The notes under the pieces were generated by a model that saw only the letters and a list, made by a program, of their open reading frames with translations, was not told the DNA's origin and searched no databases. This document shows, in pieces, positions 4,552-6,051 of a DNA stretch of 6,051 nt; the first letter of the stretch is position 1, and the number at the start of each line of letters is the position of its first letter. Source of the stretch: Syntrophorhabdus sp. (lineage in GTDB: Bacteria; Desulfobacterota; BSN033; UBA1163); the NCBI GenBank assembly GCA_020724025.1, contig DYHU01000038.1:1-6051 (forward strand), in the 5' to 3' direction. The position numbers and the translations under genes were made by a program.

Positions 4552-5592
4552 TCAACCAGACCTTTTTGCCTGGAGCTGGCCGCAGGCGGCTGAAATATCC
4601 GCCCCTTTGCTTGCACGGACGATGGCGTTCATTCCGCCTTTCATCAGAATCTCTTGAAACCGTCTCACCCTTTCTTCGGAGGACCTTTTGAAGGGGATCC
4701 CCGGCGCCTCATTGAGGGGAATGAGGTTGACCTTCGAGGGAATCGCCTTCAAGATTTTTAGCAGTCTTTTTGCATCCTCCGGCGAGTCATTTTCACCCTC
4801 GAGCAGGACATATTCGAAGGTGATACGGGCTCGGGGTTGAAGCGGAAATTTTCGGCAGATTTCAAGGGTCTTTTTTAAGGGGTGGAGGCGATTGACGGGC
4901 ATGAGACGGCTTCTCGTCTCTTCATCCGAAGCATTGAGAGAGACGGCGAGACGGAATCGGACCTTCTCCTTCGAGAGTTGCTCCAGCTGGGGGAGAAGTC
5001 CCACCGTGGAGAGGGTCACTCTTCTTGATGAGAATTTGAATGCCTCAGGGTAAGTCATCAGTCCGATTGCCTTTAACGTATTCTCGTAATTGGCCAGAGG
5101 CTCCCCCATTCCCATTAAGACGATATTGGTGATCGATGACCCGTCAGGCAATAATTGCTTCACGGATAAAATCTGGTTCAGAATCTCGGAAACGGTGAGA
5201 TTTCTCTTCAGGCCATTTCTACCGGTGAGACAGAACCGGCATCCCATGGCACATCCAGCCTGAGTCGAGAGGCAGAGGGTCAGACGGCTTTTATCAGGGA
5301 TGAGGACGCTTTCGATCCGGTTTCCATCTTCAAGCTGAAAGAGAAATTTTTTTGTTCCGTCCCTGCTCTGTTCGATCCGGAGCGGGCGGAGGACAGAGAT
5401 GAAGCTGACCTGACTCAACTCCCGACGGAATTTCTTCGAAAGATTAGTCATCTCATCGAGGGAATGAGCCCCTCTCTGATAGAGCCATCTCAGGAGCTGG
5501 GTGCTCCGGTATCGCTCTTTTCCGAACGAAGCAGTGAAACTCTCCAGCTCCGCCGGGCTCAGATTCTTCAGATTGACCTTTTCCGCTTTCAA
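4552..5592 (-). CDS. rlmN: 23S rRNA (adenine(2503)-C(2))-methyltransferase, dual-specificity RlmN type
   Basis: A radical-SAM enzyme that methylates C2 of A2503 in 23S rRNA and, in many bacteria, A37 of tRNAs, tuning translation at the peptidyl-transferase centre. The 346-residue product has the usual length. The iron-sulfur cysteines lie in CAMGCRFC (Cys114, Cys118, Cys121) within STQAGCAMGCRFCLTGRNG, followed by the SAM-binding GMGEPLANYEN (161-171). The two further catalytic cysteines are Cys107 (LTLCLSTQ) and the methyl-carrying Cys337 in ADISAACGQL. The N-terminal accessory domain (1-95) has RWLYQRGAHSLDEMTNLSK. The chosen start is a TTG whose first bases overlap the ndk stop (TTGA). GGAG at 5607-5604 lies 11 bases upstream, and no ATG gives a better N-terminus. 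Co-transcription and translational coupling with ndk are likely. Confidence 0.96.
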   Translation of the reverse strand: MKAEKVNLKNLSPAELESFTASFGKERYRSTQLLRWLYQRGAHSLDEMTNLSKKFRRELSQVSFISVLRPLRIEQSRDGTKKFLFQLEDGNRIESVLIPDKSRLTLCLSTQAGCAMGCRFCLTGRNGLKRNLTVSEILNQILSVKQLLPDGSSITNIVLMGMGEPLANYENTLKAIGLMTYPEAFKFSSRRVTLSTVGLLPQLEQLSKEKVRFRLAVSLNASDEETRSRLMPVNRLHPLKKTLEICRKFPLQPRARITFEYVLLEGENDSPEDAKRLLKILKAIPSKVNLIPLNEAPGIPFKRSSEERVRRFQEILMKGGMNAIVRASKGADISAACGQLQAKRSG

Positions 5593-6008
5593 GATGAAAA
5601 CATCTCCAGGGCATTGAAGAAATACCCGATTTCAAAGGCGGCGGTTTCAGGCGCGTCAGACCCATGAACAATGTTTCGTTCGATATTGGCGGCAAACTGA
5701 CGCCTCAGGGTTCCTTCCTCAGCCTTCTTGGGATCGGTGGCTCCCATTAATTCCCTCGTTTTCGAGATGGCCCCATCCCCTTCGAGGACCATGACCACAG
5801 AGGGTCCGGAGGACACGAAGACGGTCAGACTCTCAAAGAAGGGTTTGCCCCGGTGGACCGCATAGAATCCCTCTGCCTCCTTCTTATCCATCCAGATCAT
5901 CTTCAGTCCTATCACCTTCAGGCCGCGCCCTTCAAAGCGTTTGATCACCTCTCCGATCAGATTCTTACTCACCCCATCGGGTTTGACAATTGACAATGTC
6001 CGTTCCAT
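5589..6008 (-). CDS. ndk: nucleoside diphosphate kinase
   Basis: Transfers the gamma-phosphate from ATP to nucleoside diphosphates through a phosphohistidine, balancing NTP and dNTP pools in the cytosol. At 139 residues it has the standard length. It shows the N-terminal ERTLSIVKPDGV with Lys9, Tyr49 in FYAVH, the SGPSVVMVLEG strand (67-77), RELMGATDP (85-93), GTLRRQFA (99-106) and the active-site NIVHGSDAPE (112-121), whose His115 is the phosphorylated histidine. All catalytic positions appear intact. The start at 6008 has AGGAGGA six bases upstream. The TGA stop overlaps the TTG start of rlmN by four bases. Only 43 bases precede the gene here, so its promoter cannot be judged. Confidence 0.97.
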   Translation of the reverse strand: MERTLSIVKPDGVSKNLIGEVIKRFEGRGLKVIGLKMIWMDKKEAEGFYAVHRGKPFFESLTVFVSSGPSVVMVLEGDGAISKTRELMGATDPKKAEEGTLRRQFAANIERNIVHGSDAPETAAFEIGYFFNALEMFSS

Positions 6009-6051
6009 TGAATCCTCCTGTCCAGCAGATTGTCTTTCTATAATCTATCTT

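Noticed and set aside
5453..5695. Minus-strand frame spanning the ndk/rlmN junction
   Set aside because: It overlaps both genes out of frame and has no recognisable content; ndk and rlmN explain this DNA.

Overview
This 6.05 kb bacterial window looks like an accessory-rich stretch set between housekeeping genes. The gene families suggest a Desulfobacterota (deltaproteobacterial) or Nitrospirota-like organism. They include a cytidylate-kinase-like/BON fusion, a lone cyclic-nucleotide-binding domain, dRS3-like 'ATTCCC-N8-GGGAAT' intergenic repeats and an MNT/HEPN pair. This placement is from memory of these families and cannot be proven here.

Layout. The two ends carry conserved metabolic and translation genes on the minus strand. 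At the left is mtnP (5'-methylthioadenosine phosphorylase, 76-936) with its own sigma70-type promoter. At the right are ndk (5589-6008) and rlmN (4552-5592), joined by a 4-base stop/start overlap. Between them, 937-4551 looks like an accessory insert, by eye more A+T-rich, with all its genes on the plus strand. In order it holds: two palindromic intergenic repeats (1040-1171 and 1314-1402); a possible orphan 3' gene fragment; a minimal nucleotidyltransferase overlapping a HEPN-family gene whose middle is missing (1521-2097); a promoter and leader with three mutually exclusive hairpins (2234-2472); a cytidylate-kinase-like/BON protein (2539-3357); a cNMP-binding-domain protein (3426-3899); and a small conserved-looking gene split by a 162-bp MITE with a perfect 9-bp target duplication (4015-4479).

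How the parts work together. Ndk balances nucleoside triphosphates, RlmN methylates 23S rRNA A2503 (and often tRNA A37) using SAM, and MtnP recycles the methylthioadenosine by-product of SAM-dependent polyamine synthesis. The kinase-like/BON and cNMP-binding genes lie 68 bp apart on one strand and probably share a transcript, possibly a sensing or signalling pair whose expression could be set by the upstream attenuator-like leader. The MNT/HEPN pair is probably a decayed toxin-antitoxin module, since the HEPN partner lacks the region that normally carries its RNase motif.

The strongest observations are the MITE insertion, where removing the element plus one target copy restores a clean 97-codon frame; the internally deleted HEPN; and the 1:2 / 2:3 / 3:4 hairpin arrangement upstream of the kinase-like gene. 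No tRNA, rRNA or CRISPR array was seen.
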